A stretch of 64,000 nt of DNA from Bacteroidota bacterium (GCA_004322215.1 SCSM01000015.1:1-64000); one strand, 5' to 3'; positions 16,380 to 25,843 are shown, counted from the stretch's first letter. Notes: a model not told the origin generated them from the sequence alone. Program-made: numbers and translations.

Positions 16380-18647
16380 ATGAAAACTTTATTTTCAATT
16401 TTTGTAATTCTTGTTTTTACTATTACCCTTACTTTTTATTCTTATTCGCAAAACAAATTAATCCTAAAAGATGTATTCATCCTCGAAAAGAATTTAAATG
16501 AAATTCAAAAAAACGGTGTATCTATCCTGCTTTTGAATCACTCAATAAATTTCAAGAATCTCAATAATGTTTCAGAATTAATCATGAAGAATTTTCCAAT
16601 AAGTAATGTTCAAACATCTGATGTTAAATTAAAATTGACTAATTCAATAATTGATAACAAAACACTGATTACAACTGGTGATAACATCAGAATGAATCTA
16701 CCATTATTAAGCAGATTCAAAGGCACTATTTTCGGTGAAGTCAATTCAGAAGTATTTATTACATTCATTGATAACACAATGTATTGTAATATCAAAAGAG
16801 AAAATAATGAAGAATTTACAATTTTACCTTCAACAATAAATCAAAATGAATACATCATTTCAGATAAAACTAATAATATCTCCGAGATAGCCATGAACTG
16901 TGGTTCTGTCGAGCCAATTGATTTAGCAAATAACATGATGAAGTATAAAAAAGATAAGATTTTATCAGATAAGACACTTCAAGTTGATATTGCAATTGAT
17001 ATGCAGTATTACTGGTACAGTATAAAATTCCCAAATGACAGTATTAAAATCAGAAATTACATCTTATCAGTCTATTCAATGATTTCATATATCTATGAAA
17101 AAGAAATGAATATAACAGTTCACATCCCCTGGTTGCATATCTGGACAACGCAAGACCCATATAATTCTTTAAATCCGGGTGTGTTAATCAACAATTCAAT
17201 TATTTCTAATTATTGGAAGACAAATAATCTAAGTGTTCAGGCAAATCTCGTTCATGTGATTAATGCACATGGCGAAGGTGGTGTTGCCAACTATAATTCA
17301 CTTTCGGGAGCATTCGGTGGAATACATGACGGAAACAGATGGGGGCCATTTGCTGGACTTTCAGTTCATGGCGACATGTATCTCTTACCTTTTGAATCTG
17401 ATAGTCTATTAAGATTTGATTTTGATGTTCATACAATAGCTCACGAAATGGGACATAATTTTAACTGTCCGCATACTCATAGTTGTTCATGGAATCCTAT
17501 GATAGATACTTGTGCAACAGATGAAGGTATAAGCGGCGGTTGTCTTAATTCTAATCAACAGAGAGTAAGAAATGATGGCTCAATTATGAGTTATTGCAGA
17601 GAGATTAACAATTGGGTATCTAAAATGACATTATTAGCAAGACCTGCCCTTCTAATTAGAAATTATGCTGAATCGTGCAATCTAAAAGAAGCAAATTCAA
17701 ATACGAATAAACCAACAACTGTTCCTATACTTGTTAGACCAAAAAAAGATACATCAGATGTTCCAATTACACCTACATTTATTTGGAAGTCAGACAATAT
17801 AAATTATGATATAATAGAAGCATATCATTTTCAACTTTCTACATCAGATAATTTTTCTTCATTTATAGTTGACACAATTATTAATGACACTACATTCTTT
17901 TTATCATCACTAAATGAAGGAACAGATTATTACTGGAGAGTAGCTACAAAAAATTATTTTGGGGAAAGTCCTTTTTCAAATACTTGGAAGTTTACAACAG
18001 AATATAGTGTACCGGATGCACCTGAACTACTTTCACCACAAACAGGCGATACAATTTTAATTAAGCATGATACAATTGATGTTCATGGGGATATAACTGT
18101 AAAGGACACAATAATTGGTGGTCAATTTATCTGGAGTGGGAAAAGTTCAATAGACTATTATCAGTTACGAATATCAACTGAGAAATATTCAGATGTCTTT
18201 GTAATAGACAGCACTGATATAACTGATACAACTTATCAATCTTCATCAATTATGGTACTTGAGCCAAAGCAATATTATTGGCAGGTGAAAGCTTATGGTA
18301 AAGGCGGTGAAAGTGAATGGTCGAATTATGGCAGATTCAGAATAGTAGTAGAAACATCAATAACAGGTGTAGAAGAATCGGCTAATAAGAATTTAGAAGT
18401 AAATATTTATCCTAATCCTGCAAATGATAAACTGAATATCATGCTCATTTTGCCATACAATTCAGAGATTACAATTGCTGTACATGATATATTAGGAAAT
18501 AGACTATATCAGGAAATAGGTGAAATAAAACAATCAGGTTCAAATATTATTACAATACCTATAACCAATTTACATTCAGGTTTATTCAATATTCAGATAA
18601 GAACAAATAAAGATAATATCATCAGGACATTTTGTGTATTCAGGTAA
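16380..18647 (+). CDS. Secreted M12B/reprolysin-like metalloprotease with T9SS sorting domain
   Basis: 755 aa from the ATG at 16380, which has a GGAGA site and opens directly with a signal peptide (MKTLFSIFVILVFTITLTF); the open frame extends further upstream but without a ribosome-binding site. The catalytic motif is HEMGHNFNCPH (about residues 355-365), with the Met-turn in IMSYC. Two fibronectin-III-like domains follow (about 455-660; both contain YYWRV/YYWQV strands). The final ~75 residues (IYPNPANDKL...) are a type A T9SS sorting domain. Zinc endopeptidase exported across the outer membrane; substrate unknown. It stands alone, downstream of the structured-RNA candidate. Confidence 0.88.
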   Translation: MKTLFSIFVILVFTITLTFYSYSQNKLILKDVFILEKNLNEIQKNGVSILLLNHSINFKNLNNVSELIMKNFPISNVQTSDVKLKLTNSIIDNKTLITTGDNIRMNLPLLSRFKGTIFGEVNSEVFITFIDNTMYCNIKRENNEEFTILPSTINQNEYIISDKTNNISEIAMNCGSVEPIDLANNMMKYKKDKILSDKTLQVDIAIDMQYYWYSIKFPNDSIKIRNYILSVYSMISYIYEKEMNITVHIPWLHIWTTQDPYNSLNPGVLINNSIISNYWKTNNLSVQANLVHVINAHGEGGVANYNSLSGAFGGIHDGNRWGPFAGLSVHGDMYLLPFESDSLLRFDFDVHTIAHEMGHNFNCPHTHSCSWNPMIDTCATDEGISGGCLNSNQQRVRNDGSIMSYCREINNWVSKMTLLARPALLIRNYAESCNLKEANSNTNKPTTVPILVRPKKDTSDVPITPTFIWKSDNINYDIIEAYHFQLSTSDNFSSFIVDTIINDTTFFLSSLNEGTDYYWRVATKNYFGESPFSNTWKFTTEYSVPDAPELLSPQTGDTILIKHDTIDVHGDITVKDTIIGGQFIWSGKSSIDYYQLRISTEKYSDVFVIDSTDITDTTYQSSSIMVLEPKQYYWQVKAYGKGGESEWSNYGRFRIVVETSITGVEESANKNLEVNIYPNPANDKLNIMLILPYNSEITIAVHDILGNRLYQEIGEIKQSGSNIITIPITNLHSGLFNIQIRTNKDNIIRTFCVFR

Positions 18648-18701
18648 TTAGTAGAGTTCATACATTAATAAATTATTGTTTAATATATTTGGAGGAAAAC
18701 T

Positions 18702-19577
18702 ATGAATCAGTTTGATTTGAAAACTGTCCCGCAAGAAGAGTTGGTATCATTTTACGGTCTTTTATTTTCGGCAGGTAATTCTGATAAAGAACTTGATAAA
18801 GAAGACTTATCTGCAATTTATGAATTGATAGATTTGGATTTACTTGACTACCAGCATAAAGAGATTGTAAAAGATTTCATTCTTAAACCACCCGATACGG
18901 ATATTTGTTTGAAAACTTTATCTAACGGCACAGAGGAATTGAAATTTTCTGTATTAGTGGGTATTGTAGAAGTCGCACTTGCTGATGATGTTATAGTAGA
19001 TGAAGAGATGTTATTTCTTAACAGAGTTTGCCATGAATTAAATATAACACAGGAACAGTTAGAAGCTATAATCAACTTTATTAAAGAAGGTAAAAGAATA
19101 CAAAGAGAAGGTCTTGACAACAATGCAGCCGAACTTGCATTGAAAAGTGCAGCCAGTGGATTGACAGCTGTCGGTGTACCAATAGCAGCCGTTTATTTTA
19201 GTGGAACTGTTATTGGTTTAAGTGCAGCCGGAATAACATCCGGGCTTGCCACTTTAGGATTAGGGCTTGGTATGGTTCCGGGTATAGGAGTGGCTATCCT
19301 GATAGGAACAGGAATATTTGTTAGTCTAAAAGCATTATTCGGAGACAGCAAAAAGAAAAAGGAAAAAATTATAAGAGGTGAAAATGAAAGAAAATCACAG
19401 CTTGTTATTAAAAATCTACATGAAGCAATAAACAAAATAATTAGTAAAATAGAAGAACTGCAAGTAAAAGCACTTCAATCTGATGCCAATGAAAATGCTA
19501 TCAATGAGCTTAAAGAAAGACTTCTAAAACTTAAAAAGATAGTATTACAAAAACAAGGAATAGCTTATGTTCAGTAA
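18702..19577 (+). CDS. TerB-like domain protein with glycine-rich membrane hairpin
   Basis: 291 aa, preceded by GGAGG. Residues about 75-130 resemble a TerB domain: VLVGIVEVALADDVIVDEEMLFL, with acidic residues D95, D96, D100 to E102 that could bind metal. Residues 152-213 are an unusual Gly/Ala/Leu-rich double hydrophobic segment (glycine-zipper-like), then a basic KKKKEK stop-transfer and a C-terminal coiled coil (about 230-284). TerB occurs in tellurite/stress and phage-conflict gene systems, often linked to membrane modules. The start of the next gene overlaps its end by 11 bp. First gene of a four-gene run that I do not recognise. Confidence 0.6.
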   Translation: MNQFDLKTVPQEELVSFYGLLFSAGNSDKELDKEDLSAIYELIDLDLLDYQHKEIVKDFILKPPDTDICLKTLSNGTEELKFSVLVGIVEVALADDVIVDEEMLFLNRVCHELNITQEQLEAIINFIKEGKRIQREGLDNNAAELALKSAASGLTAVGVPIAAVYFSGTVIGLSAAGITSGLATLGLGLGMVPGIGVAILIGTGIFVSLKALFGDSKKKKEKIIRGENERKSQLVIKNLHEAINKIISKIEELQVKALQSDANENAINELKERLLKLKKIVLQKQGIAYVQ

Positions 19578-20994
19578 TAAGGAATTGATTGAACTAAAGT
19601 CTATTCTTGTTGCACAACGTAATATCATGCTCACGGTTAAAATGGCTCTTAATGAGATTGAAAAAAGCATTAATAGTAATTCAGTTCATCAGCAAGCAAT
19701 TGTTGAATTAAATTCTGATTTAGACTTCATCGAGAAATATGTCGACCTGTTAGATTCAACTGATATTGAATTTTCTGATGATGACATATCAAAATATTAT
19801 ACAGAAACAAATAAGAAATATACAGCAGACATTGAGAAATTAACATTTGAGAATTGGAAACAATTTGTTCGTGATACGACTGCTTATAATATTCGGAACA
19901 ATCTTAACTTATTTTCACCCTATGATTCAATGCTGACTGATGAAGATTTGAAACTATTAAAATCTGATAATTATCATAAGCAATATCAATGGGATAAATG
20001 GGATTATATTTTTGTCGGTTTTGCCGGTATTATAGCTTCGATAACAGACCATTTATTTGTTAAAATTCCAATTGATTTAACCGCAGGTAAATATATTGGT
20101 CAATCAGGAAGTGAAATTACTAAAAAGTTAAGAGACATTCATCTCCCGGATAATATTCAGAAGTGGTTAGAGAATTTTTCTAAAGTACCTTATGATGTTG
20201 TGAATGATGGTTTAGAAGGTATGGCAGGTAGAACACACCGAATGCAGTCTTTGGGACATGACCCTATTCTTGGATTCATTTTTGGAATAATAGATATTTA
20301 CAATGGCAGTTTAACAGGTTTTTCATATAATAGTAAATCAAAACTACATACACTTACCACAAAAATAGTTTCAAAGAATCAATCTATAAGTTTAACAAAG
20401 GCATTTTTATTACAACTTGGACATTTATTATCTGATGTTGGAACAAAAATGGGTATTCAGCCACCCTTTTTTACATTATTTCAAGGTATTAATTTTAAAA
20501 ATAAATTCTCGCCTAAAAATAGAACAATCGGAGAAATTGCACGTTGGATGTATATAAACGGATATGATTTTAGACATTTTCTAACTATGGGTGTTACCCC
20601 TGGTACAATTGAAATTATTCTTAGAACATACCTAATGATACGCCATTATTTTGAAAAAGGTGAAATTGAATTTAAATTAGCAAATAATCCGAAATATCGC
20701 AGTATGCTATTATCAGCACATTCAATAGCATGTTTAAGCAATGCAGGAAAGGTAGCTATATATCAAGCTAATCCTCTGGCTATTAATTATACTGAATGGT
20801 TAGCACTAATCAGGTATTTAGTCCCATCATTGAAATATTGGGTTTTTGATAAAACAAGATTAAAACTTGAGTACATTGAAAAAATCAATGAAAATGGTTG
20901 GTCTGAAATAATTGTGGAATCAAATATTATTCTCAATAAAATAATTTCAACCGAATCAAATAGATTTGAATTGGGAAGGACAAATTTATTATAA
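19567..20994 (+). CDS. Putative membrane-bound metal-dependent hydrolase, YdjM/DUF457-like
   Basis: 475 aa. A helical N-terminal third (about 1-130) precedes a region with spaced acidic and histidine residues in hydrophobic surroundings: ITDH (D161, H162), RTHRM (H224), GHDPILGFIFG (H231, D232) and LGHLLSDVGTKMGIQPP (H286, D290, T293). The last resembles the GHLLLDxxTPxG motif of YdjM/DUF457 proteins, zinc-dependent membrane hydrolases related to phospholipase C. This is a motif-level match only; the rest is unfamiliar. It overlaps the TerB-like gene by 11 bp, so the two products are probably made and used together. The substrate could be a phospholipid, but that is inference. Confidence 0.45.
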   Translation: MFSNKELIELKSILVAQRNIMLTVKMALNEIEKSINSNSVHQQAIVELNSDLDFIEKYVDLLDSTDIEFSDDDISKYYTETNKKYTADIEKLTFENWKQFVRDTTAYNIRNNLNLFSPYDSMLTDEDLKLLKSDNYHKQYQWDKWDYIFVGFAGIIASITDHLFVKIPIDLTAGKYIGQSGSEITKKLRDIHLPDNIQKWLENFSKVPYDVVNDGLEGMAGRTHRMQSLGHDPILGFIFGIIDIYNGSLTGFSYNSKSKLHTLTTKIVSKNQSISLTKAFLLQLGHLLSDVGTKMGIQPPFFTLFQGINFKNKFSPKNRTIGEIARWMYINGYDFRHFLTMGVTPGTIEIILRTYLMIRHYFEKGEIEFKLANNPKYRSMLLSAHSIACLSNAGKVAIYQANPLAINYTEWLALIRYLVPSLKYWVFDKTRLKLEYIEKINENGWSEIIVESNIILNKIISTESNRFELGRTNLL

Positions 20995-21042
20995 CTAAAC
21001 ACAGATTTCGCCAAAAGAATATTTAAAAGTGAAGTGAAATAT

Positions 21043-21552
21043 ATGGAAAAAGAATCAACCGAAATAAAAGGTATCCGTAACCAACATTATTTCTTTGTTC
21101 AAAGTTTTCTATACGATTATATTTATAGGCATCCTTTTGCGAGTTTAGAATTTTTTACAGGTGTAATAGAGCTACATTCAGTGGAGGAATACTTAAAAGG
21201 GATTTGGGATTTTACATATACTGCAATTCGAGATACTATTCCGAATGTTGAAAAAATTGAAATTGATAAATTGCCATATACAGTAACGGCAATAGATGAA
21301 TTTAGGACAATTGTTGTAATTACCCTGCCTGAACCACAATCTATGACTGAATCTTATTATGTTGCTATTTATTATCAACATGAAGATAAGAAATCTGACC
21401 CGGTATTTCGGTATTTTACACTTGAATACCACCACAAAAATAAATCGGCTTTTTGTGAATTGACAGATGATGGGCATAGTCTTTTTGGGTTTCACAAAAT
21501 TCTAAGTGAAGATGAATTTATTGAAGAAATTAAAAGTATTGTTATTGATTAA
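21043..21552 (+). CDS. Hypothetical protein of the TerB/YdjM-like operon
   Basis: 169 aa from the ATG at 21043; a GTG 9 nt upstream is also possible, and GAAGTG serves as a weak ribosome-binding site for the ATG. Soluble, alpha/beta composition, strongly aromatic (HYFFVQSFLYDYIYRH near the start; YYVAIYYQH and FRYFTLEYHH in the centre), with two Cys-free histidine-rich strands. The C-terminus is acidic. I do not recognise the family. It lies 48 bp after the hydrolase-like gene and 11 bp before the next, in the same direction. Confidence 0.6.
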   Translation: MEKESTEIKGIRNQHYFFVQSFLYDYIYRHPFASLEFFTGVIELHSVEEYLKGIWDFTYTAIRDTIPNVEKIEIDKLPYTVTAIDEFRTIVVITLPEPQSMTESYYVAIYYQHEDKKSDPVFRYFTLEYHHKNKSAFCELTDDGHSLFGFHKILSEDEFIEEIKSIVID

Positions 21553-21563
21553 GAATAAAAATT

Positions 21564-22079
21564 ATGTGGCGTAAAAGAAATTCGGAAGGAATATGGATTG
21601 AAAAGGTCAATCAACTTGAGCAATCTGCAGAAGTAAATTTGCATGATATGGTTATTGGGTTCTTTAGTGGAAACTTGCTTAATAAGGAAAATTTACGAAA
21701 AGTGATAATGGATGTATTAGAATTTGCTGATAGCCACCGTGACACTTTTTGTAGTGAAAAAGAGGAAGATAATAAAGAAATAATTGAGGTAAATTCAAAA
21801 GAAAATACTACTACTATAACACTATCTACAAGTTTTGTTTATCTACGCATTGCAGAAACAATAGTCGAGGAACTTGGAGATTTAGAACTTGCTTGTCAGG
21901 TGTATAAGCAGTGTGAAGAACTTGCAGTTGATGTTGCAGACTTATCAGATTTGGCTGATTCAATTTTGCTGCATTTAAAAGATGAAAAATGGTATGAGAT
22001 ATTAAAAACAAAGGCTAATTCTATGGTTAAGAATTATAAGGATATTTTGGCTATTCAGATGGATTTGATTGATAATTAG
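21564..22079 (+). CDS. Hypothetical helical protein, last gene of the TerB/YdjM-like operon
   Basis: 171 aa, soluble, all-helical by composition. The C-terminal half (about 88-170: YLRIAETIVEELGDLELACQ...) looks like a tetratricopeptide or similar helical-repeat fragment. The middle (about 60-85) is acidic and Thr-rich and may be a linker. It has no catalytic residues that I can identify. It starts 11 bp after the preceding gene and ends the run; a 10-bp inverted repeat follows 27 bp downstream. Confidence 0.55.
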   Translation: MWRKRNSEGIWIEKVNQLEQSAEVNLHDMVIGFFSGNLLNKENLRKVIMDVLEFADSHRDTFCSEKEEDNKEIIEVNSKENTTTITLSTSFVYLRIAETIVEELGDLELACQVYKQCEELAVDVADLSDLADSILLHLKDEKWYEILKTKANSMVKNYKDILAIQMDLIDN

Positions 22080-22408
22080 AAATTTTGCAGATTTCGGAAA
22101 ATATGAAAAATCAGATCCGGCTATTTTTGCATGGTATCAGTTTTATCTGATTTTCTGTCGTACCAAAAAAATAGTATCGCTATTAAATTTTGGAAAAAAT
22201 TAGGTTTGATATTTTATCATATTTTCTACTAAAAATTTATTAATTTATACTTCATAAATAAAATAATGATATTTATTTTTAATTACATCAAATGATCTGG
22301 TATAGTTAATGTAAGAAAGTGTTTGTATAAAACAGAAAATAGTTCACATTTGATGATAAATTGTAAAAGTATATAGTCCAAAGTTAATAATATTATATTT
22401 GCTATTTT
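22080..22408. other. Intergenic region with an inverted repeat
   Basis: 329 bp of AT-rich sequence. It contains AAAATCAGAT (22107-22116) and ATCTGATTTT (22145-22154), a perfect 10-bp inverted repeat with a 28-nt loop that could end the upstream operon, though no T-tract follows directly. Near its right end TATATTTG (22394-22401) fits the -7 consensus just 8 nt before the ATG of the next gene, which would give an almost leaderless transcript. Nothing else seen. Confidence 0.4.
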
Positions 22409-23749
22409 ATGGATGACAAAAACCAAAATAGAATCATTGATGTTCTTCTGAAAGAATACGAAGACAGAAGAAATGAAAATTCTTGGCATACAGAAAGATA
22501 CCATAAACAAATAAAATTCGTAACAATTTATTTCTCCATCTTGATTTCAATTATTAGTTTATTATCAAATCTTAACAATAAGGAAATTTTAAACAAAGCA
22601 ATTATTATTGAAAATTTATCAATTAATTATGATATTATCATCTATATAATTCTAATTGTAGCTCCTGTTTTAGGTTTCTATTTATTTACCGTTGTATTAG
22701 ATGCTTTATTTATGTTAGCTATTAATGGCATAAGAGCAGGTATTATCGAAATAAAAATTAACAAATTAGTAGATAATAGCATACTTGTTTGGAATCATAA
22801 GATAATATCGAATTTATTTTCACTTGATAAAACACATTATAAATCTTGGATTAAACCAAATTTATTATTATCAATATGGGTCTTTATCATTTATTTAGCA
22901 GTCAATATATCTTTTTGTATATTTTGTTATTATTCTGCAAATAGTATGTTTTTTATATACTCATATATTTTAATAGCTTTAACTATATTTCACTTATATC
23001 AATTTCTTGCTTTTCACTTAATTGGTGTGCAACATATTTCAGATGAAATTCATTTAGAATCAGAAGAAGCAGTTAGTAATTTTAATATTCATAAATTTAA
23101 TGCTGATATACCTGTATTGGTAATAATATTATCAATTATGATTGGTTACATTCCAATGCTATTATTTAGTATTCAGTCCAAATCATTTCTTCCTTCTATT
23201 TATTACCAATTTCCATTTTCAACAAATATTTCTGTATTAGTTGGTGATTTATTTTTTATACCTTTATTTAATTTTTACTTTCTAAAATTAATTATTAATG
23301 TGAGGAATAAAATAAAAGTTTTAATTATCCCATTAATAGTAATATTCCTATTTTCTTTATTAGCCCAATTTTTTATTCATTGGATATGGATTTCAGATTC
23401 TTATTTAGGATTTATGGATCTTTATTTAAATAAGCTTTCTTTTGCAGGTTGGTGGCATCTTTTTTACTCAGTTATTGAAACTACTGCAATATTATTATTT
23501 TTATTTATTGCTTGGAAGTTTAGAAAATTGGAAGATATTATTAAAATCAGTTTTAGGGGTTTTATTATTTTTACAATTTATTCTTTTCTTAGTATAATTG
23601 ATTTAATAATTCAAGAAAATTTTGTATATAAATCTTATAATTTTACTTTGTTTCTATATCGATATTCAGTTGTTTTTATAAAATTAGTTTTGGTAGTTAT
23701 CATCTTAATTGGTTTAAAGATGAGGTATAATAAACTCAAAAAGATATAA
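22409..23749 (+). CDS. Polytopic membrane protein, unknown
   Basis: 446 aa, very AT-rich and Ile/Phe/Leu-rich. After a charged cytoplasmic N-terminus (about 1-33, LLKEYEDRRNENSWHTERYHKQ) there are nine or ten predicted transmembrane helices (near 36-54, 72-100, 152-178, 180-207, 230-250, 265-285, 303-327, 345-368, 374-393, 405-428). No transporter signature is visible. The short charged N-terminus before the first helix recalls small membrane effectors in conflict systems, but the match is weak. It is transcribed alone; an inverted repeat separates it from the convergent polymerase-like gene. Confidence 0.6.
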   Translation: MDDKNQNRIIDVLLKEYEDRRNENSWHTERYHKQIKFVTIYFSILISIISLLSNLNNKEILNKAIIIENLSINYDIIIYIILIVAPVLGFYLFTVVLDALFMLAINGIRAGIIEIKINKLVDNSILVWNHKIISNLFSLDKTHYKSWIKPNLLLSIWVFIIYLAVNISFCIFCYYSANSMFFIYSYILIALTIFHLYQFLAFHLIGVQHISDEIHLESEEAVSNFNIHKFNADIPVLVIILSIMIGYIPMLLFSIQSKSFLPSIYYQFPFSTNISVLVGDLFFIPLFNFYFLKLIINVRNKIKVLIIPLIVIFLFSLLAQFFIHWIWISDSYLGFMDLYLNKLSFAGWWHLFYSVIETTAILLFLFIAWKFRKLEDIIKISFRGFIIFTIYSFLSIIDLIIQENFVYKSYNFTLFLYRYSVVFIKLVLVVIILIGLKMRYNKLKKI

Positions 23750-23775
23750 TCAATTATTTTAGAACTTCAAAACCT

Positions 23776-23882
23776 AATACATCAAAATTTTGCTATAATT
23801 TCTATATATTATTCTAATACCTATAATAAACAACCATCACTAAATGCTTGGGTATTTACCAAATTCAAAATTTTGATGTATT
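23776..23882. repeat. 17-bp perfect inverted repeat in a convergent gap
   Basis: AATACATCAAAATTTTG (23776-23792) is the exact reverse complement of 23866-23882. The two arms enclose 73 bp. The 13-mer TATTATTCTAATA also occurs twice in the same direction here, once inside and once overlapping the right arm. It lies between the 3' ends of two convergent genes, so it may be a bidirectional terminator or the relic of an element end. Confidence 0.6.
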
Positions 23883-23904
23883 ATTCTAATATCTCAACTT
23901 CACT

Positions 23905-25461
23905 TTAACTCTTCCTTTTCGTTTTAAACAACTTTTCAAACGTCTCTGAACTGACAGTTGTAATTGTGTGTTCTCGTTCATCCTGACTAACGGTGTCGTT
24001 TATTTTAAACGTTTTTAAACATTGAGTATGTGAATTATTCTCTGAATTTTCATTTACAATTTCCGGGTGATAAGTATTACTATTGAACTCATACAAATAT
24101 AGCTTTTTCTCTTGTTCCTCTATATTATGGAACTCAAGTTTTAAAGGTAAACGAATACCATGTAATCTATAGCCGACTTCGAGTATTTTATTTCTTGTTT
24201 TAATTACATCTTCAATTGAAGGGTCAAATATCATGATTGAATCATGTATAGTTGCATAGAACATATTTTCTGGCATTTCTTTCAATAATGTGTGAATCCA
24301 TATTTCTGATTCCATTTTCTGTATTCTTTTAGCAAGTTCAGAACCACCAGGGTTAATCCAATTAACAGGATGATTTTCTAACAATTCTAATCTTTGTTTT
24401 TCGGTTATCAGTGCCTTAAAGAATTTAGGATAAGCAGTCGAACAATATTTAGCAAATTTTCTTATCTCCTGTATTTTATCGTTACCGTCTTTAAACTTTA
24501 GAGTATAAGCACCATTACTTTTTGTAAAAAGGAGTGTGTCCATTATTCTTTGTTTAACCCACTCTCTTGTTTCATTCATATCATGTGCAATAGTGTCATA
24601 CAATAAACCTGATAAACAAAGCTGTTTTACTTCGGGTTCTATTTCGTATTTATTACTTTCCAAATACAAACAGAGCATCAACGGTTGCGTATTAGAGCCA
24701 TCAATTTCAATTTTCTTGTTTAGAACCATTCCTGAACATATATCTTGTATATAAAGAAATTTTCTTAGTGCCTTTGGAAAAGATGTCAAGACTGTATTAA
24801 ACCTTGAATTTGACAACGAAACAGACAAATTATGCAAGAAACCATGATGTATCTTATTAACTGAATCTAAATAGTAATTTACCTTTACCATGATATTCTT
24901 TTGTTGGTTTTTAGGCTTTTTATCATTTTCTTCAACCCATATCGGCTCTTGTTCAGTTATCCATTTATCAGCTTCTTCCTTATCAATAAACAGACATTGT
25001 AGGTTATCGTATTGCTGATGTAAGTAGGGTTTTAATTTTAGATACCTGTTCTTATAGAACTTTTGCTTGATATTAATTATCTTCTTGATTACTCCCTTGT
25101 ATTTGTATGGATAGATGATAGATCTTTCAAAGAAGTATTTATCTGCAAGCTTGAACTGATATGACCTATTACCGGGTGAATAGAAACCTGATTTTTCAAT
25201 TATACCTAATTGAATCAATCTCTCAACAGATTTGATGTAATAATCGGAAGAAAAGATTGCACGCAATAAGTCAGAATGATAGCCAATTGCAGGATTCTGT
25301 TCTTCAGTGTCTTTGTAGATATGGTTTTGCAGTTTCAAATGCGTGATAAACAAAAGTGCATTTTCAAGAAGTTTAGGGTTTTTGAACGTAATATCATTTT
25401 TTAAAATAGCCATGATACTATCTGGCACAATGGCTGCGAAATTAGTGTTTTCATAGAACAT
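23905..25461 (-). CDS. Winged-helix protein with family-A / T7-RNA-polymerase-like palm motifs
   Basis: 518 aa. Residues about 30-110 look like a winged-helix domain (LLRAIFSS...SVERLIQLGIIEKSG...YQFKLADKY). The centre carries three motifs in the order and character of the polymerase A superfamily: motif A EIDGSNTQP (D254), motif B RxxxKxxxM (R299, K303, M307) and motif C TIHDSIMI (H406, D407). DGS and HDS are the forms found in T7-type single-subunit RNA polymerases; the spacing (49 and 104 residues) is nearer to family A DNA polymerases. The motif B tyrosine is replaced by Leu (L311). The tail after about residue 455 is low-complexity. Beside the integrase, it is probably the replication or transcription protein of a mobile element. 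Confidence 0.5.
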   Translation of the reverse strand: MFYENTNFAAIVPDSIMAILKNDITFKNPKLLENALLFITHLKLQNHIYKDTEEQNPAIGYHSDLLRAIFSSDYYIKSVERLIQLGIIEKSGFYSPGNRSYQFKLADKYFFERSIIYPYKYKGVIKKIINIKQKFYKNRYLKLKPYLHQQYDNLQCLFIDKEEADKWITEQEPIWVEENDKKPKNQQKNIMVKVNYYLDSVNKIHHGFLHNLSVSLSNSRFNTVLTSFPKALRKFLYIQDICSGMVLNKKIEIDGSNTQPLMLCLYLESNKYEIEPEVKQLCLSGLLYDTIAHDMNETREWVKQRIMDTLLFTKSNGAYTLKFKDGNDKIQEIRKFAKYCSTAYPKFFKALITEKQRLELLENHPVNWINPGGSELAKRIQKMESEIWIHTLLKEMPENMFYATIHDSIMIFDPSIEDVIKTRNKILEVGYRLHGIRLPLKLEFHNIEEQEKKLYLYEFNSNTYHPEIVNENSENNSHTQCLKTFKINDTVSQDEREHTITTVSSETFEKLFKTKRKS

Positions 25462-25843
25462 GATTTGTTTTCTTTTTTTTAAATTATCTTCTTCTTTATA
25501 TATTCTTTTCTTAAAAGAAATATCAATTGAAGCATGATATTTTGAAAAAACGAAGACATATAGGTACAGGAGATTCGGAAGGTTATCTATAATATCAACT
25601 TCAATAAGCAGTAGTAAACATAAGGCAACTTTAGTTACTTACTATCTATATATGCCTTCGTTTTTTGGGTAGTTATTCTTTTTAAAGAATGAATATTATG
25701 CTCATACTTCAATTATACAAGAGCCATTAAACAATTTTCCCGTATTGATATGATGATAAATTAGATAAACTACCAAGTCATTGACAACTATTAATAAGAA
25801 GTGTACAATGGAATAAAATTTGTATCAATGCTTTCTTGTAAGG
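25462..25843. other. Non-coding, palindrome-rich region beside the polymerase-like gene
   Basis: 382 bp without a gene. An imperfect ~20-bp inverted repeat (25545-25563, AAAAAACGAAGACATATAG, against 25646-25666) encloses about 82 bp. On each side sits a smaller palindrome: TTCTTTTCTTAAAAGAA near 25503-25519 and ATTCTTTTTAAAGAAT near 25675-25691. The symmetry and its position upstream of the polymerase-like gene would suit a replication origin, promoter control region or small hairpin element. I see no iterons. Confidence 0.4.
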
